From the NCBI RefSeq assembly GCF_023016525.1, contig NZ_JALKCG010000001.1, forward strand, positions 682,001 to 746,000: 64,000 nucleotides of DNA, in the 5' to 3' direction. The notes below the pieces were generated by a model. That model searched no databases and was not told the origin of the DNA. It saw only the letters and a program-made list of their open reading frames with translations. Below are positions 8,644 to 17,446 of the stretch, one piece after another. The first letter of the stretch is position 1. Each line of letters opens with the position of its first letter. The position numbers and the translations under genes were made by a program. The stretch is from Ancylobacter koreensis. GTDB lineage: Bacteria; Pseudomonadota; Alphaproteobacteria; Rhizobiales; Xanthobacteraceae.

Positions 8644-9684
8644 TTGAAATTCACCCATATTCTCGGCGCTGCGGCGCTCTCGCTCGGCGCCGCTTTTTCG
8701 GGCGCCGCCTCCGCCGCCGACATCAACGGCGCCGGCGCCTCCTTCCCGGCCCCGGTCTATCAGGCCTGGGCTGCGGCCTATAAGGAGAAGACCGGCACGG
8801 GCCTGAACTACCAGTCCATCGGCTCGGGCGGCGGTCAGAACCAGATCGTCAACCGCACCGTCGACTTCGGCGCCTCCGATGCGCCGATGAAGGACGACAA
8901 GCTGGAATCCGCCAGCCTGCTGCAGTTCCCCACCGTGATCGGCTCGGTGGTCGCCATCGTCAACCTCGACGGCGTCGAGGGTCTGGTGCTGAACGGCGCC
9001 GTGCTCGCCGACATCTACCAGGGCAAGATCACCAAGTGGAACGACGCCAAGATCGAGGCGCTGAACAAGGGCAAGAAGCTGCCTGACGTCGCCATCGTCC
9101 CGGTCTACCGTTCGGACTCCTCGGGCACGTCGTTCGTGTTCACTTCCTACCTCGCCGCCACCAATGCGGACTGGAAGGCCAATGTCGGCGCCGCCACCTC
9201 GGTCCAGTGGCCGACGGGCGCGGGCGCCAAGGGCAATGAAGGCGTTGCCGGCACCGTGAAGAACACCAAGGGCGCGGTCGGCTACGTCGAGTTCATCTAC
9301 GCTGCCGCCAACAAGCTCGCCACCACCGACCTCGTGAACAAGGCCGGCAAGGTCGTGACGCCGAGCGTCAAGGCGTTCATGGAAGCTGCCGAGGCGGCGG
9401 ACTGGACCCACGCCAAGAACTTCGCCGCCTCGATGATCGACACCGCCGGCGACGGCGCCTGGCCGATCACCTCGGCGACCTACATCCTGCTGCCGAAGAA
9501 CCCGACCAGCGCCGCCCAGTCGGCCGAAGTCATCAAGTTCTTCGACTGGGCCTACGGTGCGGAAGGCGACGCCATCGCCGAGAAGCTGCACTACATCCCG
9601 CTGCCGGGTCCGGTGGTCGAGGAGATCAAGAAGGCTTGGGCGAGCGAAGTGAAGGCCGACGGCAAGGCCGTCTGGACGAACTGA
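8644..9684 (+). CDS. pstS: Phosphate ABC transporter substrate-binding protein PstS
   Basis: This is the periplasmic phosphate-binding protein, 346 aa. It has a clear signal peptide (LKFTHILGAAALSLGAAFSG, cleaved near ASA-ADI). Phosphate-binding motifs GAGASFPAPVYQAW, GSGGGQNQI, DFGASDAPM and YRSDSSGTSFVF are all present. The start is inferred to be TTG 8644 because AAGGAG lies at 8631-8636 and the signal peptide begins there. The alternative ATG at 8596 would put a charged extension before the signal. A strong hairpin follows the stop, probably giving higher pstS than pstC expression. Expression is predicted to be PhoB-dependent. Confidence 0.95.
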   Translation: MKFTHILGAAALSLGAAFSGAASAADINGAGASFPAPVYQAWAAAYKEKTGTGLNYQSIGSGGGQNQIVNRTVDFGASDAPMKDDKLESASLLQFPTVIGSVVAIVNLDGVEGLVLNGAVLADIYQGKITKWNDAKIEALNKGKKLPDVAIVPVYRSDSSGTSFVFTSYLAATNADWKANVGAATSVQWPTGAGAKGNEGVAGTVKNTKGAVGYVEFIYAAANKLATTDLVNKAGKVVTPSVKAFMEAAEAADWTHAKNFAASMIDTAGDGAWPITSATYILLPKNPTSAAQSAEVIKFFDWAYGAEGDAIAEKLHYIPLPGPVVEEIKKAWASEVKADGKAVWTN

Positions 9685-9700
9685 CCCTCTCTCCGATGCG

Positions 9701-9732
9701 GAAGGGGCGACCGCGACTGCGGCCGCCCCTTC
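9701..9732 (+). terminator. Attenuating hairpin between pstS and pstC
   Basis: GAAGGGGCG (9701-9709) pairs perfectly with CGCCCCTTC (9724-9732). An inner CCGC/GCGG stem closes a GACT loop. There is no real U-run after it, so partial termination or 3' end protection of pstS mRNA is more likely than full termination. Confidence 0.65.
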
Positions 9733-9853
9733 TCGTCCTGCCGGCTGCCGCGTAGGCTGGCGCCGTCGCTTCACCACCGCCCGAGCCTCCTGTGTCATGC
9801 TTCCGGCCGGCTGCCCTGCGGCGCGGGTCGGGGACGCCCGAAGGACCACATAA

Positions 9854-10822
9854 ATGGACGCCACTATAAGCGGAGCGCAGGCGACCGGCCTCGTCACCGC
9901 GCACAAGCCGACCGGCCGTATCAGCGATCCGGTGTTCGTCGGGCTCCTGTGGGGCTGCGGCATCTTCGTTCTCATCCTGCTCGGCCTGATCATCGCGATG
10001 CTTTTCGAGGGCGGCCTTCCCGCCCTGCGCGAGTTCGGCATCAGCTTCCTGTGGTCCACCACCTGGAACCCGGTCACCGAGCGCTTCGGCGCCGGCGTCA
10101 TGGTGTTCGGCACGCTGTTCAGCGCGGTCATCGCGGTGATCGTGGCGCTGCCGCTGTCCTTCGGCATCGCCTTCTTCCTCACCGAGATCGCCCCCGGCCC
10201 GCTGCGCCGGCCGATCGGCGTGGCGATCCAGCTCCTCGCCGCCGTGCCCTCGATCATCTACGGCATGTGGGGTTTCTTCATCATCGTCCCGCTGATGGCC
10301 GCCTATGTGCAGCCGCCGCTGATCGACTGGCTCAGCCCGATCCCGGTGATCGGCGCGCTGTTCCAGGGCCCGCCGCTCGGTGCCGGCATGCTGACCGCCG
10401 GCCTCATTATGGCGATCATGATCCTGCCCTTCATCACCGCGATGTTCGTCGAGGTGCTGGAATCGGTGCCGCCGATGATCAAGGAATCCGCCTATGGCGT
10501 CGGCGCCACGACCTATGAGGTCTACCGCAACGTCTCGGTGCCCTATGGCCGTACCGCCATGGTCGGCGCCGTCATGCTGGGCCTGGGCCGCGCGCTCGGC
10601 GAGACGATGGCCGTGACCTTCGTCATCGGCAACGCCACGCGCATGTCGGCCTCGCTCTTCGCGCCGGGCGCCACCATTGCCTCGACCATCGCCAACGAAT
10701 TTCCCGAGGCCTCGACCGGCTCGCTCAAGCTGCAGGCTCTGCTGCAGCTCGGCTTCATCCTGTTCGTCATCTCCTTCATCGTGCTGGCGCTCTCGCGCCT
10801 GCTGGTGCGGACCAAGGGCTGA
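9854..10822 (+). CDS. pstC: Phosphate ABC transporter permease PstC
   Basis: The 322-aa inner-membrane permease has six predicted transmembrane helices and the BPD-type coupling loop near ESVPPMIKESAYGVGATTYEVYRNVSVPYGR (read in two parts). Family segments GMWGFFIIVPLM and GRALGETMAVTFVIGNA are conserved in PstC. It starts at ATG 9854 after AAGGAC. It pairs with PstA to form the phosphate channel energised by PstB. The gap from pstS is 169 bp and holds the hairpin described above, and the gap to pstA is 17 bp. Confidence 0.95.
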   Translation: MDATISGAQATGLVTAHKPTGRISDPVFVGLLWGCGIFVLILLGLIIAMLFEGGLPALREFGISFLWSTTWNPVTERFGAGVMVFGTLFSAVIAVIVALPLSFGIAFFLTEIAPGPLRRPIGVAIQLLAAVPSIIYGMWGFFIIVPLMAAYVQPPLIDWLSPIPVIGALFQGPPLGAGMLTAGLIMAIMILPFITAMFVEVLESVPPMIKESAYGVGATTYEVYRNVSVPYGRTAMVGAVMLGLGRALGETMAVTFVIGNATRMSASLFAPGATIASTIANEFPEASTGSLKLQALLQLGFILFVISFIVLALSRLLVRTKG

Positions 10823-10839
10823 GCGGAGGACACATCATC

Positions 10840-11673
10840 ATGGCATCGCTCGCCCGCCGTCGCGCCACCGACTACACCGTGAAGCTGATCTCGACCGGCT
10901 TCGCCGCGCTGTCGCTCGTCTTCCTCGCCTGGATCCTGTGGACCCTCCTGGCCCGCGGACTGCCGGCCCTCGGCCCGCACGTCTTCACCAAGATCACCGC
11001 TCCGCCCGGCGCCGGCGGTGGTCTGCTGAACGCCATCGTCGGCTCGCTGATCCAGATCGGCGTCGCGCTGGCGATCGGTACGCCGGTCGGGCTGCTCTGC
11101 GGCACCTTCCTCGCCGAGAACGGGCGCGGTACCTCGGTCGGCAATGCCGTGCGCTTCGTCAACGACGTGCTGCTCTCCGCGCCCTCGATCCTCATCGGCC
11201 TGTTCGTCTACCAGCTCCTTGTCGTGCCCTTCGGCGGCTTCTCCGGCTGGGCCGGCGCCATGGCGCTGGCGATCATCGTGATCCCGGTGGTGGTGCGCAC
11301 CACCGAGGACATGCTGAACCTGGTGCCGATCGGCCTGCGCGAGGCGGCCTTCGCGCTCGGCGCGCCGCAGTGGAAGGTCGTCACCTTCGTGACCTGGCGC
11401 GCCGCCCGCGCCGGCATCGTCACCGGCATCCTGCTGGCGGTCGCCCGCGCCGCCGGCGAGACCGCGCCGCTGCTGTTCACCTCGCTCGGCAATAATGGCT
11501 GGTCGATCAGCCTCAACGCCCCGATGGCGAGCCTGCCGATCGCCATCTACCAATATGCTGCCAGCCCCTTCGAGGACTGGGTCGCGCTCGCCTGGGCGGG
11601 TGCCCTCATCATCACCGTCGGGGTCCTGACCCTGAACATCCTTTCCCGCCTCGTCCTGGCGAAGATGAAGTGA
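10840..11673 (+). CDS. pstA: Phosphate ABC transporter permease PstA
   Basis: The second phosphate permease subunit is 277 aa with six predicted helices. Conserved PstA text includes [27 protein letters not shown] and the coupling loop [35 protein letters not shown] text ([13 protein letters not shown]) closes the channel region. GGAGG precedes ATG 10840. The stop TGA at 11671-11673 lies 8 bp before the pstB start, showing tight operon packing. Confidence 0.95.
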   Translation: MASLARRRATDYTVKLISTGFAALSLVFLAWILWTLLARGLPALGPHVFTKITAPPGAGGGLLNAIVGSLIQIGVALAIGTPVGLLCGTFLAENGRGTSVGNAVRFVNDVLLSAPSILIGLFVYQLLVVPFGGFSGWAGAMALAIIVIPVVVRTTEDMLNLVPIGLREAAFALGAPQWKVVTFVTWRAARAGIVTGILLAVARAAGETAPLLFTSLGNNGWSISLNAPMASLPIAIYQYAASPFEDWVALAWAGALIITVGVLTLNILSRLVLAKMK

Positions 11674-11681
11674 GACGGACC

Positions 11682-12503
11682 ATGAACTTCGCTCCCGAAA
11701 CGTCGATCGACATCGCTTCCGCCGTCAACCGCGCCACCGCGCCCTCGGCAGAGCCCAAGCTCAAGGTCGAGAAGCTGAACTTCTTCTACGGCGACAACCA
11801 CGCGCTGAAAAACATCAATTTCGACATCCCCGAGAAGCGCGTCACCGCGATGATCGGCCCGTCCGGCTGCGGCAAGTCCACGCTGCTGCGCATCTTCAAC
11901 CGCATGTACCAGCTTTATCCGGGCCAGCGCGCGGAAGGGAAGATCCTGCTCGACGGCGCCGACCTGCTGGGCAAGCAGCTCGACTCCACCGTCGTGCGCT
12001 CGCGCATCGGCATGGTGTTCCAGAAGCCGACGCCCTTCCCCATGTCGATCTACGACAACATTGCGTTCGGCGTGAAGCTGCACGAGAGCCTCTCCAAGTC
12101 GCAGATGGACGAGCGCGTCGAGTGGTGCCTGCGCAAGGCGGCGATCTGGGAAGAGACCAAGGACCGCCTGCACACCTCGGCGCTCGGCATGTCCGGCGGC
12201 CAGCAGCAGCGTCTGTGCATCGCGCGCACCATCGCGGTGCGCCCGGAAGTGATCCTGCTCGACGAGCCCACCTCGGCGCTCGACCCGATCTCGACCTCGA
12301 AGATCGAGGATCTGATCGACGAGCTGAAGCAGGAATTCACCATCGTCATCGTGACGCACAACATGCAGCAGGCGGCGCGCTGCGCCGACATCACCTCCTT
12401 CTTCTACCTCGGCGAACTGATCGAGGCCGGTCCTTCGGCCGAGATCTTCACCAATCCGCGCGAAGCCCGCACCCGCGACTACATCACCGGCCGCTTCGGC
12501 TGA
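11682..12503 (+). CDS. pstB: Phosphate ABC transporter ATP-binding protein PstB
   Basis: The cytoplasmic ATPase of the Pst importer is 273 aa from ATG 11682. It contains Walker [11 protein letters not shown]-loop [12 protein letters not shown], signature [12 protein letters not shown], Walker [13 protein letters not shown] and the switch His in [11 protein letters not shown]. All are intact. A GTG at 11670 overlapping the pstA stop could add four residues (VRRT). I prefer ATG 11682 because GACGGA precedes it. The gene is followed 25 bp later by phoU. Confidence 0.95.
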   Translation: MNFAPETSIDIASAVNRATAPSAEPKLKVEKLNFFYGDNHALKNINFDIPEKRVTAMIGPSGCGKSTLLRIFNRMYQLYPGQRAEGKILLDGADLLGKQLDSTVVRSRIGMVFQKPTPFPMSIYDNIAFGVKLHESLSKSQMDERVEWCLRKAAIWEETKDRLHTSALGMSGGQQQRLCIARTIAVRPEVILLDEPTSALDPISTSKIEDLIDELKQEFTIVIVTHNMQQAARCADITSFFYLGELIEAGPSAEIFTNPREARTRDYITGRFG

Positions 12504-12528
12504 TCCGGCGACGAGAGAGGCTAGACCC

Positions 12529-13242
12529 ATGACCGACCATATCGTCTCGTCGTTCGACACCGACCTCAAGGAACTCGGCCGCCGCGTCGTCGAGATGGGC
12601 GGCCAGTCCGAGCGTCTCGTGGCCGACAGCGTGCAGGCGCTGGTGAAGCGCGACGCCGAGCTCGCCCAGAAGGTGATCGTGCTCGACGGCCCGGTCGACC
12701 TGCTGCAGCGGGAGATCGAGGAGAAGGCGGTGCTCACCATCGCCCGCCGCCAGCCGCTGGCCGGCGATCTGCGCGAGATCGTCGCCGCCATGCGCGTGGC
12801 CAACGATCTGGAGCGTATCGGCGACCTCGCCAAGAACACCGCCAAGCGCGTGCTGGCGCTCACCGGCGAGTTTCACCCGCAGAAGCTGGTGCGCGGCGTC
12901 GAACACATGTCGGGCATCGTGCTCGAACAGCTCAAGGTGGTGCTCGACTCCTACGCCAGCCGCGATGCGGCGCGCGCGCTCGACGTGTGGCAGCGCGACG
13001 GCGAGGTCGACGTGCTCTACACCTCGCTGTTCCGCGAACTCCTCACCTACATGATGGAAGACCCGCGCAACATCTCGCTGTGCACGCACCTGCTGTTCTG
13101 CGCCAAGAACATCGAGCGCATCGGCGACCACGCGACCAACATCGCCGAGACCGTGCACTACCTGACCACCGGCCAGCTTCTCACCGAGGAGCGTCCGAAG
13201 CAGGACACCAGCAGCCTGACCAGCGTGGCCTTCCCGGCTTGA
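12529..13242 (+). CDS. phoU: Phosphate signalling protein PhoU
   Basis: The 237-aa protein is made of two PhoU three-helix-bundle domains (about residues 15-105 and 115-215). Conserved metal-binding and family segments are DLREIVAAMRVANDLERIGDLAKN and HLLFCAKNIERIGDHATNIAE, each read in shorter parts. PhoU links the Pst transporter to PhoR and restrains PhoB signalling when phosphate is plentiful. A GAGAGAGG-like site precedes the ATG. It is the penultimate gene of the operon. Confidence 0.95.
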   Translation: MTDHIVSSFDTDLKELGRRVVEMGGQSERLVADSVQALVKRDAELAQKVIVLDGPVDLLQREIEEKAVLTIARRQPLAGDLREIVAAMRVANDLERIGDLAKNTAKRVLALTGEFHPQKLVRGVEHMSGIVLEQLKVVLDSYASRDAARALDVWQRDGEVDVLYTSLFRELLTYMMEDPRNISLCTHLLFCAKNIERIGDHATNIAETVHYLTTGQLLTEERPKQDTSSLTSVAFPA

Positions 13243-13312
13243 GCCCCGTCCCGGGCCGGCCCTTGCCATACGCTGGGCCGGCGCGGGGCGACGAGCGATC
13301 GGACAGCAGACG

Positions 13313-14014
13313 ATGCCGACCAATATTCTGATCGTGGAGGACGAGGAGCCCCTCACCCTCCTGCTGCGCTACAATCTGGAATCGGAAGGCTACGCGGTCG
13401 ACAGCGTCCCGCGCGGTGACGAGGCGGAGACCCGGTTGCGCGAGAGCGTGCCGGACCTGCTCATCCTCGACTGGATGCTGCCCGGCCTCTCCGGCATCGA
13501 GCTGTGCCGGCGCCTGCGGGCGCGGCCGGAGACCGAGCGCATGCCGATCCTCATGCTCACCGCCCGCGGCGAGGAGACCGAGCGCGTGCGGGGCCTTGCC
13601 ACCGGCGCCGACGACTATGTGGTGAAGCCGTTCTCGGTGCCCGAGCTGGTGGCGCGCGTGCGCGCCCTGCTGCGCCGGGCCAAGCCCGAGCACATCTCGA
13701 CCCTGCTGCGCGCCGGGGACATCGAACTGGACCGCGAGACCAAGCGCGTGCATCGCGCCGGGCGCGAGCTGCATCTCGGCCCGACCGAGTTCCGGCTGCT
13801 GGAATTCCTCATGCAGTCGCCCGGCCGCGTCTATTCGCGCGAGCAGCTTCTCGACGGCGTGTGGGGGCAGGACGTCTATATCGACGAGCGCACGGTCGAC
13901 GTGCATGTCGGGCGCCTGCGCAAGGCGTTGAACCGCCCGCGCCAGCCCGACCCCATCCGCACCGTGCGCGGCTCCGGCTATTCGTTCAACGAGATGTTCG
14001 CAAGAGCTCATTGA
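13313..14014 (+). CDS. phoB: Phosphate regulon response regulator PhoB
   Basis: The 233-aa OmpR-type regulator has a receiver domain at about residues 1-120. It carries the acidic pair ED (10-11), the phosphoacceptor Asp near 53 (LILDWMLPG) and Lys near 105 (DDYVVKPF). The winged-helix DNA-binding domain follows (about 130-228) with the typical LGPTEFRLLEFLM, VDVHVGRLRKAL and RTVRGSGYSF. It should bind the Pho box upstream of pstS and so control its own operon. A short GCCGGCAT/ATGCCGGC repeat lies downstream at 14041-14069. Confidence 0.95.
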   Translation: MPTNILIVEDEEPLTLLLRYNLESEGYAVDSVPRGDEAETRLRESVPDLLILDWMLPGLSGIELCRRLRARPETERMPILMLTARGEETERVRGLATGADDYVVKPFSVPELVARVRALLRRAKPEHISTLLRAGDIELDRETKRVHRAGRELHLGPTEFRLLEFLMQSPGRVYSREQLLDGVWGQDVYIDERTVDVHVGRLRKALNRPRQPDPIRTVRGSGYSFNEMFARAH

Positions 14015-14089
14015 GCCCGCGCGCTAAGCCGGCGCACCGAGCCGGCATTGAGCGGGCGGCGATGCCGGCAAGGCACCGCCGCCGTCCCC

Positions 14090-14854
14090 TCAGGTGCGGG
14101 TGATCGACAGCCCGCCATCCACCAGATGCGCGGTGCCCGACACGAAGGACGAATCGTCCGAGGCGAGATAGAGCACCGAGCGCGCCAGCTCCTCCGGCGC
14201 GCCGACCCGCTTCAGCGCGTGCAGGCCGGTGATGAAGGACTGCGCCTCCGGCGTGTCGTTGGCCTCGCGGTACATCTCCGTCTCGACCGCGCCGGGCAGC
14301 ACGGCGTTGACCCGTATGCCCTGCGGCCCGAACTCGGATGCCAGCGCCTGGGTGAGCCCGATCAGCCCGGATTTCGAGGCCGCATAGGCGGCAAGACCGG
14401 GAAACGCCGTGGTGTAGCCGACGAAGGTGGAGGTGAAGATCACCGAGCCGCCGCCGGTCTTCAGCATGGCGCCGATCTGGTGCTTGGCGCCGAAGAAGGC
14501 GCCCGTCAGGTTCACCGCCAGCGTGTCGGCCCAGCCCTGCGCCGAGACGCCGGTGCTCGGCCCCTTCTCGCCCAGCGTGCCGGCATTGTTGAAGGCGATG
14601 TCGAGCCGGCCGAAGCGGTCGAGCGCCAGTGCCGTCAGGGTTCGGGCATAGTCCTCGTCGCGCACGTCGCCGGCCAGAACCGCCGCCGTGCCGCCGGCCG
14701 CGCCGATCTCGGCCGCCAGCGCGTCCAGCTCGGCCTGCCGCCGGGCGCCGAGCACCAGCTTCGCGCCCTCGCGCGCGAACAGCGTTGCCGTCGCCCGGCC
14801 GATGCCGGAACTGGCGCCGGCGATCAGCGCTACCTTTCCATCAAGACGTCCCAT
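14090..14854 (-). CDS. SDR-family oxidoreductase
   Basis: A classical short-chain dehydrogenase of 254 aa. It has the cofactor motif GASSGIGRATA near residue 12, NNAG, the catalytic YAASK and the C-terminal GTAHLVDGG typical of the family. The presence of LGARR after strand two suggests NADP preference, but this is weak. Start ATG 14854 (MGRLDGKVALI) has GAGGAG in front; an upstream in-frame ATG adds 89 non-SDR residues. It is divergent from a LysR regulator 120 bp away, which probably controls it. The substrate is unknown. Confidence 0.88.
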   Translation of the reverse strand: MGRLDGKVALIAGASSGIGRATATLFAREGAKLVLGARRQAELDALAAEIGAAGGTAAVLAGDVRDEDYARTLTALALDRFGRLDIAFNNAGTLGEKGPSTGVSAQGWADTLAVNLTGAFFGAKHQIGAMLKTGGGSVIFTSTFVGYTTAFPGLAAYAASKSGLIGLTQALASEFGPQGIRVNAVLPGAVETEMYREANDTPEAQSFITGLHALKRVGAPEELARSVLYLASDDSSFVSGTAHLVDGGLSITRT

Positions 14855-14974
14855 CGATGTCTCCTCGCAATGTCCAAGACCGCTCATGGCGGCGTGTCGG
14901 CAAGGAGTATGGTGATAACGTCGCGTTCGGATTAGCCTGCGCGTATCGGAAACCCGGTCCGGAAAAGCCGAACG

Positions 14975-15877
14975 ATGAAACTGGACGGCATCGCCGCCTT
15001 TGTCGCCATCGCCGAGGCCGGCTCGATCAGCGAGGCGGCACGGCGGCTGCGGCTGGCGAAGTCGGTGGTGAGCGACCGGCTGGCCCAGCTCGAACGCGAG
15101 CTGGGCGCGCGGCTGGTGCACCGCTCGACACGCCGGCTGACGCTGACCGAGGACGGGCTCATCTTCCTCGAACTGGCGTCGAGTTCGCTGCGCGGGCTGG
15201 AGACGGCGGCGGCCACGCTTTCCGAGCGGCGCGGCACGCTGTCAGGCCCGCTGCGCATTTCAGCCCCGGTGACGCTGACGGCCTTGCATCTCGGCCCGGC
15301 CCTCTACCCTTTCCTGCGTCGGCATCCGCAGATCGACCTGACCATCGAGCTCGACGACAGGCGCGTCGACGCGCAGGCGGAAGGCTATGACGGCGTGGTG
15401 CGGCACGGGCCGATGCGCGACAGTCCGCTCACCGCCTGGCGCCTCGCGCGCAGCCGCCGCGTGCTGGTCGCCTCGCCCGACTATCTCGAACGCAACGGCG
15501 CACCGCGCAACCTCGACGAGCTGGAGGGCCATCGCGGCATCTTCTACACGCATCGCGGCATCGCCGACTGGCGCTTCGAGGTCGGGGAGAAAGCGGTGCA
15601 GGTGCGCGGTCGTCCCGGCTTGCGGGTCAATAACGGCGTCGTCATGTGCGACGCCGCGAAAGCCGGGCTCGGCATCACGCTGCTGCCGCTGTTCATCGCC
15701 GGACCGGACATAAGGGCCGGGGCGCTGCGCGTGCTCGACGTCGGCGCAGAGCCGGAAGCCGAATTTATCTATGTCGCGCATCCCGAGGGGCGCCGCCCCT
15801 CGGCCAAGCTGCGCGCGCTGGCGGATTGCCTGCGCGAGGCCTTCGGCGATCCGCCCTATTGGGAGGCCGGCCTGTAG
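14975..15877 (+). CDS. LysR-family transcriptional regulator
   Basis: The 300-aa protein has an N-terminal winged helix (IAAFVAIAEAGSISEAARRL, residues about 4-23, then LAKSVVSDRLAQLE) and a periplasmic-binding-protein-like effector domain from about residue 90. The HTH recognition segment reads KSVVSDRLAQ, a variant of the CrgA/AaeR-like group. It is transcribed away from the SDR gene, the usual arrangement for LysR control of a neighbour. The inducer is unknown. It ends 9 bp from the convergent phaZ gene. Confidence 0.9.
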   Translation: MKLDGIAAFVAIAEAGSISEAARRLRLAKSVVSDRLAQLERELGARLVHRSTRRLTLTEDGLIFLELASSSLRGLETAAATLSERRGTLSGPLRISAPVTLTALHLGPALYPFLRRHPQIDLTIELDDRRVDAQAEGYDGVVRHGPMRDSPLTAWRLARSRRVLVASPDYLERNGAPRNLDELEGHRGIFYTHRGIADWRFEVGEKAVQVRGRPGLRVNNGVVMCDAAKAGLGITLLPLFIAGPDIRAGALRVLDVGAEPEAEFIYVAHPEGRRPSAKLRALADCLREAFGDPPYWEAGL

Positions 15878-15886
15878 GCCGCTGTT

Positions 15887-17239
15887 TCATTCCGGCCGGT
15901 TGTGGCCCTTGCGCGGCCAGTTGTGCGAGAGCACGAAATCCGCGATGCGGGGAGCGATCTCGGCGCGGAAGCGCGAGCCGTTGAACACGCCGTAATGGCC
16001 GACCGTCGGCTGGAGATAGTGCGCCTTCTTGTCGTCCGACAGGTTGGGGCAGAGCCGGTGCGCCGCCCGCGTCTGGCCGACGCCGGAGATGTCGTCGTTC
16101 TCGCCCTCGACGGTCAGCAGGGCGACGTTGCGGATCTTCGAGGTGTCGACCGGCTCGCCGCGATGGGTCATCTCGCCCTTCGGCAGCGAATGGTCGATGA
16201 ACACGGTTTCCAGCGTCTGGAGGTAATATTCCGCCGGCAGGTCCATCACCGAGAGATACTCGTCGTAGAACTCGCGATGCTTGGCGGCGGAATCGCCGTC
16301 GCCCTTCACGAGATGGCCGAACATCTCGGCATGCGCCTGCAGATGGCGCTCGATGTTCATCGACATGAAGCCGTGCAGCTGCAGGAAGCCGGGATAGACC
16401 TGGCGCATCACGCCGGCATGGGGCCACGGCACGGTGGCGATGACGTTGCGGCGGAACCAGTCGATTTCGCGCTCCTGCGCGAAGCGGTTCACCGCCGTCG
16501 GGCTCTCGCGCGTGTCGATCGGCCCGCCCATCAGCACCATGGAGGCGGGCACATCGGGGTCGTCCATCGCCTCCATGCGTGCCACCGCGGCGAGCACCGG
16601 CACCGCCGGCTGGCACACCGCCAGCGCGTGCACGCCGCCGCCGAGATGGCGGAACATCTCGATGAGGTAGTCGATATAGTCGTCGAGGTCGAAGCGCCCC
16701 TCGGCCATCGGCACGTTGCGGGCGTCTTCCCAGTCGGTGATGTAGATGTCGTGGGTCGGCAGCAGGGTCTGCACCGTGCCGCGCAGCAGCGTGGCGTAAT
16801 GGCCGGAAAGCGGCGCGACGATCAGCATGCGCGGCTGCGGCCGGCGCGGCGCGTGCGGGAACAGGCGCTTGAAATGCAGCAGCCGGCAGAAGGGCCGCTG
16901 CCACACCGTCTCGATCTCGACCGGCACATGGGTGGCGCCGACCACGGTCTCGTCGATGCCCCAGTCCGGCTTGCCGTAGCGCCGCGTGGTGCGCTCGAAC
17001 ATCTCGAAGGAGGCCGACATGGTCTTGCCGAAGCCGGTATGGGCGAGCGGGTTGGCCGGGTTGCGGTAGAACAGCTTGCCGGCATCGGCCATCACCCGCA
17101 GCGGGTCGAGCGCGGCGTGGCCCATCTCGAACATCCAGTACAGCGGCTTGGACAGCGCCGAGACCGTCTCAAGTGTCGAGGGCGGGGTCGCCACCACGTC
17201 GACCGCGTCGGGCACGTCACCGAATACGCCGATTGCCAT
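15887..17239 (-). CDS. phaZ: Intracellular polyhydroxyalkanoate depolymerase
   Basis: The 450-aa enzyme mobilises stored polyhydroxybutyrate granules. It is an alpha/beta hydrolase of the PhaZ1 type, in which a Cys replaces the usual Ser. Here the nucleophile is about Cys209 in LAVCQPAVP, followed by an Asp near 382 (VEGENDDISG) and a His near 415 (TVGHYGVFNG), all in family order. AGGAGG lies at an ideal distance before ATG 17239. It is divergent from regB across 207 bp. This is suggestive of redox control of carbon storage, though no operator was recognised. Confidence 0.93.
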   Translation of the reverse strand: MAIGVFGDVPDAVDVVATPPSTLETVSALSKPLYWMFEMGHAALDPLRVMADAGKLFYRNPANPLAHTGFGKTMSASFEMFERTTRRYGKPDWGIDETVVGATHVPVEIETVWQRPFCRLLHFKRLFPHAPRRPQPRMLIVAPLSGHYATLLRGTVQTLLPTHDIYITDWEDARNVPMAEGRFDLDDYIDYLIEMFRHLGGGVHALAVCQPAVPVLAAVARMEAMDDPDVPASMVLMGGPIDTRESPTAVNRFAQEREIDWFRRNVIATVPWPHAGVMRQVYPGFLQLHGFMSMNIERHLQAHAEMFGHLVKGDGDSAAKHREFYDEYLSVMDLPAEYYLQTLETVFIDHSLPKGEMTHRGEPVDTSKIRNVALLTVEGENDDISGVGQTRAAHRLCPNLSDDKKAHYLQPTVGHYGVFNGSRFRAEIAPRIADFVLSHNWPRKGHNRPE

Positions 17240-17446
17240 GCAATCCTCCTGCGTCGGCCCGGCCTGAAGTCCCTCGCCGGGGCCGCTCTTTCCTGCCACG
17301 TTGGGCGCCGCACTTCTTGTGCGTTGCAGCATAGATAGGCTCTTTCGCGCCGCCGTCAACGCGCGCACGCTCTCGCGCTTGCGCCGGCTCTGCGTCTATA
17401 GAGGGTCTGGCGGCGCCCGCACCGGCGCCCGGACGGGGCCCACCTC

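Noticed and set aside
14041..14069. GCCGGCAT/ATGCCGGC inverted repeat after phoB as a terminator
   Set aside because: The stem is 8 bp with a 13-base loop and no U-run, and GCCGGC is very common in this DNA. It is too weak to call.
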